64,000 nt of DNA, from NCBI RefSeq assembly GCF_030463565.1, contig NC_134643.1, positions 44,492,221 through 44,556,220 of the forward strand, read 5' to 3'. Below are positions 62,001 through 64,000 of this stretch, piece by piece; position 1 is the stretch's first letter, and each line of letters starts with the position of its first letter. This DNA comes from Pelecanus crispus. Its lineage: Eukaryota > Chordata > Aves > Pelecaniformes > Pelecanidae. The notes beneath the pieces were generated by a model. That model was not told where the DNA came from. It did not search any database and worked only from the letters and a program-made list of their open reading frames with translations. The translations under genes and the position numbers were made by a program.

Positions 62001-64000
62001 TTTACTACCTGTTTGAGATGATAATCGTTAAATAGAGGAATTCATCTTAAAAGCATTCTTGAAAAAAGTTTAGAGGTAGAAACAAACTGGTTAAAGCTGA
62101 AAGGTACTCTGTTAACAGTGAGATCACAAATTGGATCACCCTCCAGGGATTTAAGAAAACAATCCAGACAATTTTACCTCACTTTTTAGCCAGTGACAGG
62201 CATACTTAAATTTCTCTTCAAAGATTTACTTAAATGAAAAGTTCTGTAACTGTGGATGCCTCAAAGTGGTTCCCTCCTGGTTGAACTGAGTAGCTATGTC
62301 CCTGTTTTCTTCTCGGGGCTTTCAGGGATTTGCCTTACTCCCCGGAAAGTTTTACTTCTTTGACTTAAGCTCCAAACACATCTCACAACACACTGACCAC
62401 AGTGACTTCAGCATGTAGCTGTATTTTCTTTTTCTTTCAAGCTATGACAGAAGGAGGACATGTCTACTTCTTGCTTAATAGTTGAATATTGCACTTAAAT
62501 TTTGTATTTACACCAAGAAACAGCAGACGTGAGTTTTAGGCTTTTCTCAGTCTGAATGCACAGATCCCCATTTCCTTGGGGAATGCCCTAGCTGTGCTGG
62601 TTTTGATAGGAATATCCATCAGTCTCTCTGTTGAAGTGCAGCGGAGCCAGGAACAGAGGGTACTGGGAACATCCTTTTGACAGCATTCAGAAAAAAATCT
62701 TTGTTTCTATTCTGTGAGTGAATAACATTTTTTGGTAGGATCAACCTATAGGAAAAAGTGGAAGGTAAATTGGATTTTATTAGATTGCTGGATGAGAAAA
62801 AGTTAAGAGAGGGAAGAAACAAGTCTCCTGGCAGGCTGCATCTCCTGGCCTGAGCAAGGAGAGTGAGATGGCTGCTGCAACTTGCAGAGCATAGACCATG
62901 CAGCACATAGCTCCTTCTTACTATGGGGGACTACTCAATGCACAGCTTAGGAGGAGAGGGGTTTGGTGACTAATTAAAAGGTAAAGAAAACCCATTCCCC
63001 TTGTATATGCTCTCTACAATATAGGGGAATACAATGAGGAGAAATCAGTCTGTTTGAATTTAAGTGTGTTATGATCCCCAAGTTCCTATGCACTTTTAAT
63101 AGATACTTCTACAGAGGACAAAACATGTTCCTACCAACTGAATATATTAAAAAAGTCCCCAGCATAACAAATGTGTCTATGGAGGAATAGGTGCCTGAAA
63201 GCCAGATATATGCAATAATAGGATAAAGGCCCTTAAATATTGTTCCTTGTGAAAGTTGGCTTTGCACAGTAAAAGTGAAGGGGTAGACCACCAATGAACA
63301 ACTTGAGAAGATTTATAGCAAACATTACTTCTGCAGGATTAGGTGACGTGATAGTTTTTATAATACTCTGAACTTTGTAAGAAAGAATAGAAAGGGACAG
63401 CTTGCTTTGTGAGAACAGAAATTTCCACAACCAATCCCTCAGTTTTCTCTTTTGTTTTCCAATAGGGCAAAATGGATTTAATATTAGAAATATGTTCTCT
63501 CTGGATCCAATTTCAATCTCAGCCACACTCTTTAAATAAGAATCTATAATCCAACTGACCGCTCTTGCAAAGTTCCCTCTAATATATCTGTAAACCAAAA
63601 TATGTGTGCAAGCACAGACTGCATGAGTTCAACTAAATTGGCTTAAAACATACATATTTTAGCTAAGCGAGTGCAGGATTTTGTGCAGACAATGTCTATA
63701 TCACCTGCCTATGTGTTCTGTTTTAGTTAGGAAATATCGGAATGGAATGTCTGTGAGGGGAGGAGAAAATTCAGTTATAATCAGTTATTAGAGGGTTTTT
63801 AATGCAAACCACATTATGAAGGGAATAACTACCATTCTTCAACTGGTTAGTATGAAGGCTACTAAAAATCTGGGACTTTTGGAAAAACAAAACAAAACTC
63901 CTTCTTGCTGGGAAATATTTTTCCATCTTAAAAGGGGAAAAATAAGAAATATCCATAGAGATACAGAGGAAATCATCTTTGAATGATTAACGGTATAATT
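59025..64000 (+). other. NAV3: NAV3 intron 1, distal part, open at window end
   Basis: AT-rich non-coding DNA with a T-run at about 59995-60005. No NAV3 exon 2 sequence or other recognisable element appears before the window ends. Confidence 0.65.

Noticed and set aside
1..64000. CRISPR arrays, operons, ribosome binding sites, tRNA or rRNA genes
   Set aside because: The DNA is vertebrate; no such structures were seen and no tRNA-like A/B box cloverleaf was recognised.

Overview
The window is genomic DNA from a bird. The evidence is several 5'-truncated CR1 LINEs, two with the ATTCTATG-type 3' tail, a class III (ERVL-like) endogenous retrovirus of the kind common in avian genomes, AT-rich non-coding DNA with short introns-and-flank low-complexity tracts, and one recognisable vertebrate coding exon. 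The species cannot be fixed from the sequence.

Region by region: 1-2473 is unremarkable flank. 2479-9367 is a complete, env-less LTR retroelement flanked by a 5-bp target duplication (TCCTC). Its two 571-bp LTRs look identical except for the first base. It has a Lys-type primer site, an open gag (3161-5143) and an open pro-RT-RNaseH-integrase pol (5144-8329). Pol is in the same frame as gag and separated from it by a single UAG. 9373-28.3 kb is non-coding DNA with one good CR1 copy (10759-11391), one CR1 scrap (about 20.9 kb) and simple repeats.

At 28889-29131 lies the first coding exon of NAV3 (neuron navigator 3) on the + strand. It has 81 intact codons from ATG to a phase-0 splice donor, preceded by a slightly CpG-enriched leader with two small upstream ORFs. 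From 29132 to the window end everything appears to be NAV3 intron 1, at least 34.9 kb long and still open at the right edge. It contains three CR1 3' fragments and scattered low-complexity DNA, and no further NAV3 exon was recognised.

The host gene and the retroelement are independent units, but the element lies about 19.5 kb upstream of the NAV3 start codon in the same orientation and carries an intact CRE/TATA promoter in each LTR. The most interesting content is in the element: a Gag that begins with membrane-spanning segments, an in-frame UAG between gag and pol, and a perfect 18-bp palindrome at the predicted RNA start.
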